Shown here piece after piece: positions 12,301 through 23,550 of a stretch of 64,000 bases of DNA. Source of the DNA: Mycteria americana (lineage: Eukaryota; Chordata; Aves; Ciconiiformes; Ciconiidae); the NCBI RefSeq assembly GCF_035582795.1, contig NC_134366.1, forward strand, positions 153,497,519-153,561,518, written 5' to 3'. Within the stretch, counting starts at the first letter, position 1. Every line of letters begins with the position of its first letter. The notes under the pieces were generated by a model. The model was not told the origin of the DNA, did no database searches, and saw nothing but the letters and a program-made list of their open reading frames with translations. The translations under genes and the position numbers were made by a program.

Positions 12301-12639
12301 TGAATGAATTTTCAGTGCCATAACTGGCTGGTCATGGAAGAAAACTCCTGTTGCACACTCCCATTGCTTGTAATGGTGCTGTGGGAGCCTCTTTTCTTCC
12401 TCGAGCCCAAAAGGGTTATGAAGTGCTGCAAAATTTCCATGGCCAAGAGATAAAACCTGTGCCTATAAACTATTTTATTTCACTGTATAAAAATTGACTA
12501 GCAACAGACAGCATCCCAGGTGAGGAAAATAGTGCCTACTCTAGACTGCATGCAGAGATGAAGAAAGTGATTAGCAGTGAATGCTTGGTGGATGCTGAGA
12601 AAGGCTTAGGTCTCTTCAGAGATCTTCTTGGAAGAATCC
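9346..12639. other. Intergenic DNA, nothing recognised
   Basis: No exon with splice context, RNA gene or repeat family was recognised. The frames present (up to 110 codons, e.g. 11606-11938 minus) carry no domain. Confidence 0.5.
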
Positions 12640-13767
12640 CACAGGATGTGGTGCAGGATAGAAGAGGGGTTCAGGACAGCTGGTTGAGATTCGAAATTCA
12701 CCTCCTCAAAGCTCAAGAATGGTTCATCCCAGCTAAATCAATCAAAGGCAGCAGGAGGCCAGCAGGGATGAGCAAGGAGCTCCTGACAAAACTCAAACGT
12801 GAAAAAGAACCACAGGGGAGGTGGAAGCAGAGACAGGGGGCCCAGGAGGAATACAGAGACACTGTCTTTGGCTTTCCTGATGGGGTCAGGAAAGCCAAAG
12901 CCTAACTGGAGCTGAAACAGGTGGGGCAGGCAAAGAGCAGCACAAAGGACTTCTGCAGGTCTATCAGCAGCAAAAGAAAGACTAGGGGAAATGTGGGTCC
13001 ACTGCTAAGTGCAGTAGGGGTCCTGGTGACAAGTGACATGGAAAAACCCAAAGTACTCAATGTCACCTTCAGCTCTGCCTTTACTAGGAAGACCACCCTT
13101 CAGGAATCCCAAGCCTTTGAGATCAGAGGGCAAGTCTGGAGCATGGAATACTTGAGCAGGATCAGGTCAGGGAACATGTAAACAAAGTAAGTCCATGGGA
13201 CCTGATGGGAGGCACCTATGGGTGCTGAGGGGGCTGGCTGATGTCACTGTGAGGCCACTCTTGATTATCTTTGAAAGGTCATGGTGCCTGGGAGAGGTTC
13301 CTGAGGACTGGAAAAAAGCAACTGTCACTCCCATCTTCAAGAAGGGCAAGGAGGAAGACCCAGGGAACTACAGTCTGGTCAGCCTCACCTTGATCTCTGG
13401 GAAGGTGATGGAGCAACTAATCCTGCAAACCATTTTCAGGGAGTATTTAACATGGATTTATAAAGGGGAAGAAATGCTTACCCAGCTTGACAGCCTATAG
13501 TGAGGTGACTGGCTTGGCGGATGAGGGGAGAGCAGTGGATGCTCTTTACCTCGACTTTAGAAAGGCTTTCAACAGTGTCTCCCATAACATTCTCATAGAC
13601 AAGCTGACAAAGTATGGGTTAGATAAATGGACAATGAGGTGGACTGAAAATTGGCTGAACTGCCAGGCTCAGGGGGGTTTGATCAGCAGCACAAAGTCCA
13701 ACTGGGTAAAGTTCACTAGTGGTGTGTCCCAGGGGTTGATACTGGCGCCAATACTGTATAATGTAGA

Positions 13768-14203
13768 ATCATAGAATCATAGAATAGTTTGGGTTGGAAG
13801 GGACCTTTAAAGGTCATCTAGTCCAACCCCCCTGCAATAAGCAGGGACATCTTCAACTAGAGCAGGTTGCTCAGAGCCCTGCCCAACCTGACCTTGAATG
13901 TTTCCAGGGATGGGGCATCTGCCACCTCTCTGGGCAACCTGTGCCAGTGTTTCACCACCCTCACCATAAAAAATTTCTTCCTCGTATGTGGTCTGAATCT
14001 ACCCTCTTTTAGTTTAAAACGATTACCCCTTGTCCTATTGCAACAGGCCCTCCTAAAAAGTCTGTCCCCATCTTTCTGATAAGCCCCCTTTAAGTACTGA
14101 AAGGCTGCAATAAGGTCTCCCTGGAGCCTTCTCTTCTGCAGGCTGAACGACCCCAACTCTCTCAGCCTTTCCTCATAGGAGACGTGTTCCATCCCCCTGA
14201 TCA
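13768..14203 (-). mobile_element. CR1 LINE 3' end, minus strand, nested in plus-strand CR1
   Basis: The minus strand carries the C-terminal part of CR1 ORF2 followed by the 3' end. Conserved blocks are KMIRGMEHVSYEERLRELG, SLQKRRLQGDLIAAFQYLKG, FKLKEGRFRPHTRKKFF and VKHWHRLPREVADAPSLETF. The terminus at 13768-13790 has two copies of the 8-bp ATTCTATG unit typical of CR1. The insertion is 5'-truncated. It splits the plus-strand CR1 cleanly, so it is the younger insertion, and its frame is well preserved compared with its host. Confidence 0.93.
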
Positions 14204-14351
14204 TTTTCTTCATTAATGACCTGGAAAGAGTGCACCTGCAGCAAATTTGCAGATGATACAAAACTAGGAGTGGCTGATACACCAGATCGTTGTGCTGCTG
14301 TTTGGAGTGGCCTCAGAGGCCAGAGAAATGGACCAACAGGGATCTCAATTG

Positions 14352-14458
14352 TCACAGAATCACAGAATGGCTGAAGTTGGAAGGGACCTCTGGAGGTTGT
14401 CTGGCCCAAACCCCCCTCCACTCAAGCAGGGTTGCCTAGACCATGTCCAGGTGGTCCA
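14352..14458 (-). mobile_element. Short CR1 3'-end fragment, minus strand
   Basis: It begins with 'tcacagaatcacagaatgg' (the CR1 terminal repeats in reverse complement), then 'ctgaagttggaagggacctctggagg', and ends after about 105 bases. It is a second, severely 5'-truncated CR1 inserted in the same plus-strand CR1 host. Confidence 0.85.
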
Positions 14459-14484
14459 GAATCACCATTGTGTGATTCTGTAAA

Positions 14485-16224
14485 CATCTGCTACATGCTG
14501 CCATCAAGGCTGAGATGCTGGGCTCAATGGAGACTTGGTCTGACTTAATATGCACTTACCTGGATCACTTTACAGAATTTTCCCCTGTATAATACTATGA
14601 AGGATATGTTCTGCTAAAAGATCATTTCATTAGTTCATCCTATAATGAACAGTGACTTTCGCCAGTTATAGATGGTCCACTGTATCTAATTATACCCTTA
14701 TATTATGCATAATTTAGACGCTATGAACATTATGCTATGTTCGTCTTGCTGCCTGCCAGCTTTCTGAACTTGTTCAGTAGCTGCTTTTGAAACAGCAGGG
14801 GTATGGCTGCTCTGTGGAGGGGAAACCTGGTCTTACGGTGAGCCAGTGAGACCTACTACTTCAGTGCTATCAGTACCTGCTGGAAAACCAGCTGTCTGGA
14901 AAATTACATGCAGGGACATTTCACACAAGGGCAAATAGATAATGTTCATGCCAGCACTTCAGTAGTTGCTGATTGGACTGGACTGTACAAAGAGACTGAC
15001 CGAGGACAGAACTGAGCCTGACGGAGCCCTGGATCTTTGAAATCAGAGTCTAAATGAGAGTTAATCTCCAATTTAGAATTCCTTAGGTGTAGTAGGTAGC
15101 ACCTCTGCAATGGACCTAACCACCTATGACATTTCTGAGAAAAGCAATGGATACATTTTATTCTGGAAGTTTAAACATAAACAGTAAAACCATAATTGCA
15201 AGTTAGTTCTGAAAGTGGCTGTAAGAGACAGTGTATGGAGGATATTATTGGAAAGGTATCATAGGTGCTTAGTAGATTGTGGATAAGACTCCTCTTACTC
15301 CTTCTGTTGCTGTTGTCCTTGTAAAGCAGTGTATCAGCCTTTGATTTCCTTTAAAGTATATCTGTAGTCCTCTTTATCAGATGGCCCTGATGACAACTGA
15401 ATGAAAGGACCGACTGGTTCAATGGATCAATCCAATGATTGGTAGGATCTGTGTGACCCATTTCAAGTGGAGAGGATGGGTGTCCAGAGTTATCCTCTTT
15501 CTTTCCCATACACACAAATATGCATACAAGCTGTAGTGTCTGCAGAAACCAATACTTTATTTAAAGTAAAATTTTAAGTGCCAAAGCTAAAGCAAAATAA
15601 GATTCTTATTTATTTTCCAGAAAGTTGTAAGAAATATGATCTTATTTGGCTACTGAATGAATCAGAAGTTATTAAAAGTCTCTGCTGTGTGTTGTGTTCC
15701 CATATCACTGCGATAATGAAATCACCCCCAGATTTTCAACTCTTTTCATGTTTGAACACAAATTAGCACTTCTCACCATTTTTTTCTCAGTACCATGAGC
15801 AAGAAACAAATCTATCTGCACATCCAATAAATGAACTTTTCATTTCTCTGCAGGAAAACTAATGTCTTGCAAAAATAAGAGATCATATGTCTGCTTATTC
15901 AAGTTACAAAAGCTGTAGGGTATTTAAGATGCCAGTATCAATCCCTAAGTTATGCTGCAGTCCTCTATGCAGATAAACTCCTGGAAGACAGACTGATTTC
16001 ACCCTTTCTTTAGGACCTCAAAGCTACTAAAGTAATAATATTTTGTTGTGGATTTTTTTTTTATTACTGAGGTAGAATATTTTACTTTTGACAGGTATGT
16101 AATATTCATTAAACTTCTCTAGAGCAAATGTAGAATGTGAACACGGCACGTATACATGGTACTGTGCCAGTAGAGATCAGAAGCAAGTTTAAATGGATTT
16201 GATATCTCAGTCTTGACTGGTAAG
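14485..16224. other. Intergenic DNA, nothing recognised
   Basis: AT-rich sequence without a supported gene or repeat. A single 62-codon frame (15578-15766) has no features. Confidence 0.5.
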
Positions 16225-16228
16225 GCAT

Positions 16229-16690
16229 CTGGTGAAGAATAAAATAATTTAGGTTGGAAGGGACTCCTGGAAGCCATCTAGTTCAATTCCCCACTCAAAG
16301 CAGGTCCAACTAGATCACGTTGCTCTGTTGTACTGGGATTTCTTTGCTGGACATAGCACTCCACATGTGGTCTCACCAGTGTTGAGTTGAGGGGAAGAAC
16401 CCTGACTTGTGGGCAAGACTCTTGCTAATAAGCTCAGGATGCCATTGGCCTTCTTTGCCACGAGGGCGCATTGCTGGCTTATATTCAATTTGTTTTCCAC
16501 AAAGATCCAGATCTTTTTCAGCAAAGCTGCTTCCCAGCCAGTCAGCTCCAGCCTGTACTGGTGCCTGGGGTTATTCCTCCTCAGGGGCAGGACTTTGCAT
16601 TTTCCTCTAGTGAACTTCATGAGATTCTTGTCAATCCATTTCTCCAGCCTGTCAAAATTCCTCTGAATAGCAGCTCTACCCTCTTGTATA
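16229..16690 (-). mobile_element. CR1 LINE fragment, minus strand
   Basis: The plus strand opens with 'aataatttaggttggaagggact', the CR1 3' end in reverse complement. The minus-strand frame at 16620-16315 then reads KFTRGKCKVLPLRRNNPRHQYRLE, followed by NKLNISQQCALVAKKANGIL, which are CR1 ORF2 blocks. The 3' terminal segment joins this mid-ORF segment with the C-terminal third missing, so the copy is internally deleted or belongs to a different CR1 subfamily from those at 13768 and 48763. Confidence 0.88.
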
Positions 16691-16699
16691 TCAATTATC

Positions 16700-19225
16700 T
16701 TTATTAACCAAGGACTTGTTGTACATAATTTGAGTGTCTTTGTTGGGTATTTAAGGTGGGTACCATTCTAAGGGCCATATTCTGACAGATTGTCTACAGA
16801 AAAATTTACACATATCTCAGTAGTAACATTTGTAGGGTAAAAACGATTAGAGCTTCAAAGTTATTTGGGCACTGAATTGCTGCTAGTTTCAATGGGAAGC
16901 ACCAAAATAACTTAGATGTTCTAGACCTAAGGAATTATTCAACATAAAATTAAGTCTTTGATATCTGGCCCCAGAAGTCATTTGCTGATATCTATTACTC
17001 TGCCAGAAAAAAGGTGGAAAGTGGCACTTGCAAATTATATACTATTTTGGTCTTGTGCATAAGTTACTTCCTCATGAATCTTTGTCAAAACCAGAATAAT
17101 TTCAAAATTGTAACATGCCTGACTCATTGAGGGAGGGTATGGGAAACAAATTACTCATATGAAATTTTTTACTAGTGCCCATCTCAGTTCCTCACCAAAA
17201 TCAAGAGACACACAGCACTGTGAAGATCCTTCGTGTGCTTATAGGCCTGTAAGTAATGCTTTAGGGTTAATATCAAGGAACTGTGGATAGTAATCATGGA
17301 TTAAGTTAGCTGTTCTAATGTAAAAGGACTTGCTTTAAGTTAATTGTTGTCACCTTACTCATTGGAGGGTCTGTTCCTAAAGTTCATGAAACAATTTAGT
17401 CCTAAGCTCTCCCAAAACTATGTATAGTGATGTTATGTGTAGGAGAAAGGACTATGATGTAACCTCTTCATGTTGCCTTCCATCTCTCATACTGGAACTT
17501 TCTGTGGTTTGTAGAGTTGTTTTTGTCAATAGGCAAACTACATTTGGGCGTCTCCATTCCTGCTTGTGCTTTAAGGGAAGAATATGTCTGTGGGTCTGCT
17601 GCATCAGAGCTTCCAAACGTAACAAGGTCCATAGCAGTATAAATGAGAAAATTTGATTTCTTGTTCCACGTTCCTTCCATAGCTGTCTATTTTCCACGGC
17701 TGCCCACAACACATTTTCTGTGTCCTGCTCTGAGTGCCCGGCTCAGTCAAATATAACCTGTGCTTGCAATGAAGAAACATAGGGAGAGGTTCATCTCACC
17801 TGACTTTGGATAGCTCCGAGTAATGCAAATCTTTTCATAGTTGAGATAGATAGAGAAAAAGCTCCCATAGGATGCAGTCCATCTCAGGCAAGGGTGGACT
17901 TCTAATACAGGTCTGAAGTATGGCTCTGGGTAACTGTCCTTTTCTCCTCATTGACATAAAGACAGATAGCTCAGATGTGGACATTATGCTATAGACATCT
18001 GATATTAGATGACATTTAACCAATTTGTGGCATCCTAAAGACTTGATAATATCTTGCAGTGTTCAGAATTTTCCTGAGCCATGTATTTTAAATACATGAA
18101 GATAAAGAGGTCTTGATCAGTTGTTACTTTTGTTTGTTTGTTTTTGCATGTGTATAAATTGTTGTTTTATTTGTTTTGCTGTGTGGTTTAGTATTTCAAG
18201 TTCCAATGTGTACATATCTGACTAGATATTTTAGGCCTGTGTTTGTTGTGTTTAGTACCATTTACTCTCCTTCTCCCTGCAGTTAAAAGCAAATAATGTG
18301 AACATGAGAAATGACAGGGGTTTCAATAAACCCCTGGGGATAGTTACAGTAACGTTGCTGGATTTTGATTGGGCTTTTATTTCTTTGCTGAATGCCCTGC
18401 ATTGACCAAAGGAAATAATGTGGGACTCCCTCCTGTATTTTTGCCTCTTACTAAACCATTATTCAGCATTGTATTTTTTGACAGTATCCAAAAAAGGGAA
18501 GCAATTCTCTTACATTTCAATGTAACTGATCCAGGCTAGGAGAGAAGGCTGCTGAAACTGCCAAAAAAGGAAATATTTCGTTTTATATTCTTATCGTGTG
18601 CTTTCTCTTCCTTAATTCCTGTATAAAATCCAAACAGGATTTATGAGGCAAAGATCACTGTGTAGCCGAAGCTTTAGCATCAATGGGATATAAGTTTCCC
18701 ATTTAACCTAATGTCTCTCTTAATAAGACTTTATTTTTATGTATGAGGATCCTGCGCACTGCACGGGGCGCAGGGCCTGCCAAACTGCCATGCTCCTCCT
18801 GAGATCAGCTCAAACAACACTGCTGCACAGAGAAAAGTTGTGTCAGACTTTGTGTGAGGGCACAGAAACTGGGTGGTACTAATGAGTCCCAACTCAATGG
18901 GACCTGTAGTCCCCAGGCTTTGTCTGAGTTAGGTCTGTGTCAAAATAGAAAGTAGACTTAAAGATCTGACTCTGTTTGTCATGCTTTGCCAAATCAGCTG
19001 TGTCTTTTCTAAAAAAAGCTAATTATTTAGTAAATCCCATTCTTTTTCTCACTATACGTTTTTAGGAGACATCTGCTTCTTCCATTGTATTAAAAATTGG
19101 CAAAGAGTTTGCATGGGTGGCTAATCCGTATACCAGAAATGTAGGCCTGGTGATCACCTCTAAGCAAGCAGTAGCCTGGGTAGACAAGCTTTCAGAAATA
19201 CTCCCTGCAAATATAAGGAGTTTCA
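16700..19225. other. Intergenic DNA, nothing recognised
   Basis: No gene, RNA or repeat family was recognised. A short (TTTG)n run lies near 18128-18144. Confidence 0.5.
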
Positions 19226-19227
19226 AT

Positions 19228-19301
19228 CTATCGCAGTTGGACAAGATGATCGTTGTAGGTCCCTTCCAACTGAACTAATTCTATTCTATTCTATTCTATC
19301 T
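19228..19301 (+). mobile_element. CR1 3'-terminal remnant with (ATTCT)n expansion
   Basis: The sequence 'ttggacaagatgatcgttgtaggtcccttccaact' is the plus-strand CR1 3' end. The normal terminal ATTCTATG units are replaced by a run of about five ATTCT pentamers (19277-19299), a pentanucleotide microsatellite born from the CR1 tail. Confidence 0.85.
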
Positions 19302-20455
19302 AACTGTAGCAAGCCATCATCACATACGGGTTGAGCAAGGGGCTAGGACAGGACCAAATCGGTAGTGAAAATGGTCACAACTTCTTGGACAATGAATATG
19401 AAGGAGTCTCCATAGCAAGCAGGGAAGAAATCATACACAGTATGAATATGTACTGTATAAAAATGATGTAGCTCTAGCACGGGGCTCGCGGCTGAGCTGG
19501 AAAGACATTTTCTAGGGACTCTTGATGCTATGTACTTATCCTCTGCTTACATAAAAACTGTAGCCAATATCTGAAATATCACAAGCAGGATCTTAAAAAC
19601 TCTTTAAAATTTTCCTCTTTTATTTTAAAATGAAACTAGAAAAATACCTCTTCATTATATTGCATTAATTTCAGTATATCACAAGAAGTATGGCCCAAAC
19701 TCCTTGCTGGAGAGGCTCCTTTTGAGAATTTGTTCTCATAATTACTCCTGCCAGTATGCCATATGGTAGATGAATATCACACTTCCAGATCTGAGTATTT
19801 CCTAGAGAGGGAAACTAAGGCATAGAGAGGTTCCCCTTGGACCCTACAGAAAAGTCAGGGTCAAAGGCAGAGCTAGAGCACAAGAGTTTCCAGCTCCCCT
19901 CTGTGGCATACATCACGAGAAACTATGGTGGAAAGAAATTGGCACTTAAGAGCTAGAAACTGCTTTCCAAGAATATTTCTTTCCTTATGCTACATAAATA
20001 ATGGTAGCAGCCCCCACATTAGTTCATGTTACAGGACAGAAGAAAAAATGCTTTGCTTCAGACTGCAATTGAAATGAAGGCTTTGTTCTTGTCAGCCTCC
20101 TGTTAGAATTCATATCTGCACCTAACAGCTCCAGGAGAGCTTTTGTGATCTCTGTTTTCAAGAGGAATAATTCCAGAAAGCTCTCAAGGTTTACTATTTC
20201 TTTAAGCACTGAATTAGCCTCTTTAGTTAAGCCAAAGATTTAGTTCTACCTCTAAGCCAGAGTGTTATTTTCACTTCCCAAGCATTCACAGCTGTTTAAG
20301 TGCCTGCTGATATAAGAATTTTCAGCCTTCACATTTTTTTAGGTTTAGAGTTTTCATCCTTTGCATGATTCTCCTGTGCTGAATATCTACTTCTGTTGCT
20401 GATGTCTCATGGGGAAAAACAGAGATGTCAGACAAGCCACAGAGATGCACGCTGT

Positions 20456-20501
20456 GAGCCTGACTCTGACCCCGGTGGTGGCTGAGCTCAGAGTCAGGCT
20501 C
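20456..20501. repeat. 14-bp perfect inverted repeat (hairpin), 18-base loop
   Basis: GAGCCTGACTCTGA at 20456-20469 is the exact reverse complement of 20488-20501. The loop is GC-rich. It lies about 100 bases upstream of the solo LTR and outside it. The stem is too short for a typical microRNA precursor. Confidence 0.85.
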
Positions 20502-20602
20502 TGCAGGGGACGGGGATGCTCCCTTCCCAACCTTCAGCGATCACGCAGAGACACCTGAGCATCCGTGCCACAGGCTCCAAAAATCAGTGGCTCCTTACGA
20601 TG

Positions 20603-21166
20603 TGTCCTGGTTTCAGCTGAGACAGAGTTAATTTTCTTCGTAGCGGCTGGTATGGGGCTATGTTTTGGATTTGTGCTGAAGACAGCGTTGATAATACAGA
20701 GATGTTTTAGTTGTTGCTGTACTGGTCAAGGACTTTTCAGCTTCCCGTGCTCTGCCAGGTGCAGAAGAAGCTGGGAGGGGGCACAGCCAGGACAGTTGAT
20801 CCAAACTGACCAAAGGGCTATTCCATACCATATGGTGTTGTGCTCAGTATATAAAGCTGGGGAAGAAGAAGGAAGGGGGGACATTTGGAGTGATGGTGTT
20901 TGTCTTCCCAAGTAACCGTTACGCGTGCTGGAGCCCTGCTTTCCTGGAGATGGCTGAACACCTGCCTGACCCTGGGAAGTAGTGAATTAATTCCTTGCTT
21001 TGCTTTGCTTGCGTGAGCGGCTTTTGCTTTACCTATTAAACTGTTTTTATCTCAACCCTCAAGTTTTCTTACTTTTGTTCTTCCGATTCTCTCCCCCATC
21101 CCACCGAGGGGGAGTGAGCGAGCGGCTGCGTGGTGCTTAGTTGCCGGCTGGGGCTAAACCATGACA
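20603..21166 (+). mobile_element. Solo LTR of an avian endogenous retrovirus, with intact target duplication
   Basis: The element starts TGTCCTGGTTTC and ends AAACCATGACA, giving the TG...CA ends and imperfect terminal inverted repeat of a retroviral LTR. It is flanked by identical 5-bp copies of CGATG (20598-20602 and 21167-21171), so it is a complete LTR of about 564 bp. Internal signals are a TATA box at 20848-20856 and an ATTAAA poly(A) hexamer at 21035-21040, in the order U3-R-U5. No internal retroviral region is present on either side, so the provirus was reduced by LTR-LTR recombination. A 5-bp duplication fits ERVL-type (class III) elements, and the family assignment is inference. A related LTR begins at 63712. 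The 116-codon frame across it is not a gene. Confidence 0.93.
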
Positions 21167-21171
21167 CGATG

Positions 21172-23513
21172 CTTTTCCTGCCTTAAAACTCTGGGTTATG
21201 CAGGTTAGGGACAAACCTGCCATGCATGTGCCGAGTAGTGCAGTGATCTCATGTAACAGCATTGAATCTGCCCAGTAAAGGATACTTTCTGATTATTTTC
21301 AAATTCTGTCCATATTTTGCAAGTCTCCAGCCTCCTGGTCCAGAAGTACAGCTTTTGTTAATTCTAAGGCTTCATTCCTGACTCTCTCTCTCTCCAATTC
21401 TTAGATGCAGTCATGCCAAATTCCCAGTCACATATTGCAGCCATTTATAAATGCTTGTAAACATTAACAGGAATACACTAGACCCATACATACAAACACA
21501 CAAAACCATGCAGAAACCATGCTTGAGAACAGCTGTGAAATCAGTGCTGCAAAAGAAAACTCAAAATGTGTTATTTTCCCACACAGAAGGTTTTGCAGAA
21601 TATTACATAAATGCTAGCTTTTTAGCACTTGATTTTTATGGCTTCTTAAATCAAGAACAGAACTCCAGATCTATTCACTGTACATGGCAATTTTTCTTCG
21701 ATCTACCAAGAAGATGTGGCAGCACATACTGTTTAAGGATCTGACCTAGGAAGTTCAGGATTCGCTGGCAGGGTTTGCTGGCTGTTAGGGCTGGTTCTGC
21801 TTGACTCCAGGATGATGAACATCTCCTTTTTAATTACGTTTCCTAAAAATGCCTCGTTAATTTCTAGTTCAGTAGGAAGAGGGCAAAGCAGACTGTCCAG
21901 GTAAGCAAAGGATATCTCTGCTCAAGGCAAAGCTGGAGCCCAGTGGCTTGTGTGCTACTGCTCCTCCCTGTTTTGCTTGCACCACTTTCCCAAACACATG
22001 GCAACTTCTACCTACAGCTCCTTGAATACTTCAGGGACATTAATTAACTGATTTCACTCCTGTGAAGGAGTTGCTAATTGCTGTTATACTCCCTTTACAG
22101 CTGAGTTCACTGAGGCCCTGGAGGGAAGCAATTTCCTCAGCCTTCCCAAGCAGAGTGAGAGTGCCAGGGACTGAGCCCACCCTGAGAGCTATTGCGTACT
22201 GCTAATCCCTGCTGAAGCTATTAAGCGCTGAAAACACTCAGCATCTTTCAGGATAGTCCTCAGCAGTAGAAAGGATCAGGCCCAAGTGAGGCCAAGGAAA
22301 AGCAGCATACCGAGCACAGCAGTCCAAGGAAGTCCCAGCTGGGGTCGGATGCCTGCTCCAATCACCCGCAACTCCTGCTGCATGCAAAGCCCATAATGAC
22401 AAAACTAATAACTAATTACAATGAGAGGAAGGGGAAAATGGTGCAGTGAATGTTGGCAGAATTCATGAAGTCAAATGTCAGTAAAATACAGTATGTGTAT
22501 AAAATACTAGTTTAGTTCCTGGCTACCTGCTGTGTTCAAGCTAAACAAAAGACAAAGTAATATCTTCAGGATGTATTTGCGAAGACAACTGTTCCCTATT
22601 ATAGGACAAAATTGCAACAGTTTATTTTATTTAATTAGTATTTCATTTGGTCTAGTAAGTTAAAAGGCTAATATGCATATAAATTGATCTTGCATCTTTG
22701 GACAAATTGCACTATAAATATTATATTGTAAAAGAAGAAGGAAAGACGTGAGCACTGGACTGTCTCACATCAAACTGAATTGAATCTCACAGGACTACTC
22801 TGTAATTTACAGTACGGGCATGCTGGTAGGCAGGAGAGATGGTGACAAGTACAAGCAATTAGGGTTAAAAATGTATATGGGCCAATTTGTAGCTGTGCTA
22901 CCCCAGGAGAGACCCAAAGAAGGAATGATGCCTCTGAGACACACTTTCTTCCCTCTGTACTGACCTACCTCCAGCTGAAAAAGCAGAGCTTCCTTCCCCA
23001 TCAGCGTGCCCATGCTGCTCCACCCGTTCCTCCCTCCCCGGCAGCTGCTCTGGCTGCTCCCCTGCATCGGGGTACCGATGGGAAGTTTCCATGCTCCCCT
23101 CTTCTCCTTCCCAGTGCCCCAGTAAGGCAAAGCTAGCACCTGCAGGGAAGCACTGGGTGCTACGGGAGGCTTGCGTCCCTCTCATTCTCTCCTCATACAT
23201 ACCCAAACACATATATGTACATACGAACTGCTGTGCCTGTACAGCAAATGAGAAATCAAAGTGTACAAAAAGTAAAAGGACAAAAATACTTTGAAAAAAA
23301 GATAGAATGCCTTTTAGAGTCATCTCTTCCATGTTTATACATGCGATATTGGGGATGAAGATTTGGGTCTCAGGCAGGGCGGTCCAGCCCCCATATGAGT
23401 CAGACCTGCATTTTTTGCAATGTGAAGTACTATTGATCAGCCAGTTAAAAGTACATCATTGTCAATAGTGTGACCCTGTAACTAACAGTATTTTTGTTTT
23501 CCTTTCCTTTTAG
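21172..23513. other. Upstream flank of DCSTAMP, no exon identified
   Basis: In mammals DCSTAMP has a non-coding first exon. It and the promoter should lie in or before this stretch, but no donor site or TATA context could be tied to it. A 144-codon minus-strand frame (23332-22898) with a hydrophobic N-terminus is unrecognised. Confidence 0.4.
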
Positions 23514-23550
23514 TTTGAGCTATCGCAGTGTCAGCAACAATCAGAAGAAA

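Larger units (their letters stand above)
12640..14480 (+). mobile_element. CR1 LINE, plus strand, 5'-truncated, interrupted by two minus-strand CR1 pieces
   Basis: Frames at 12558-13500 and 13487-13774 encode consecutive parts of CR1 ORF2. These are a linker rich in K and E, the reverse-transcriptase entry block (PEDWKKATVTPIFKKG, then SLTLISGKVMEQLIL), the palm motif DALYLDFRKAFNSVSHNIL, and the SGVSQGLILAPILYNV block. Coding then breaks off at 13767 where a minus-strand CR1 is inserted, and resumes at about 14204 with the next part (FINDLERV, then FADDTKLG-like codons near 14245). It is interrupted again at 14352, and a 'gtgattctg' end near 14470-14480 fits the plus-strand 3' terminus. Stops and frame changes show it is dead. 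Positions 12694-13435 are almost identical to 26431-27173. Confidence 0.9.

Noticed and set aside
12558-13774. Several plus-strand frames that look like a reverse-transcriptase gene
   Set aside because: They belong to a decayed CR1 retrotransposon with stops and frame changes, not a host gene.
14173-14421. 82-codon minus-strand frame
   Set aside because: It spans the borders of CR1 pieces and is an accidental fusion of repeat sequence.
20565-20915. 116-codon plus-strand frame
   Set aside because: It starts just outside and runs through the U3 region of the solo LTR, so it is not a gene.
23494-23550. Extended upstream start for DCSTAMP using an in-frame TTG
   Set aside because: These codons lie in the polypyrimidine tract, splice acceptor and 5' UTR. 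The ATG at 23551 fits the family N-terminus.
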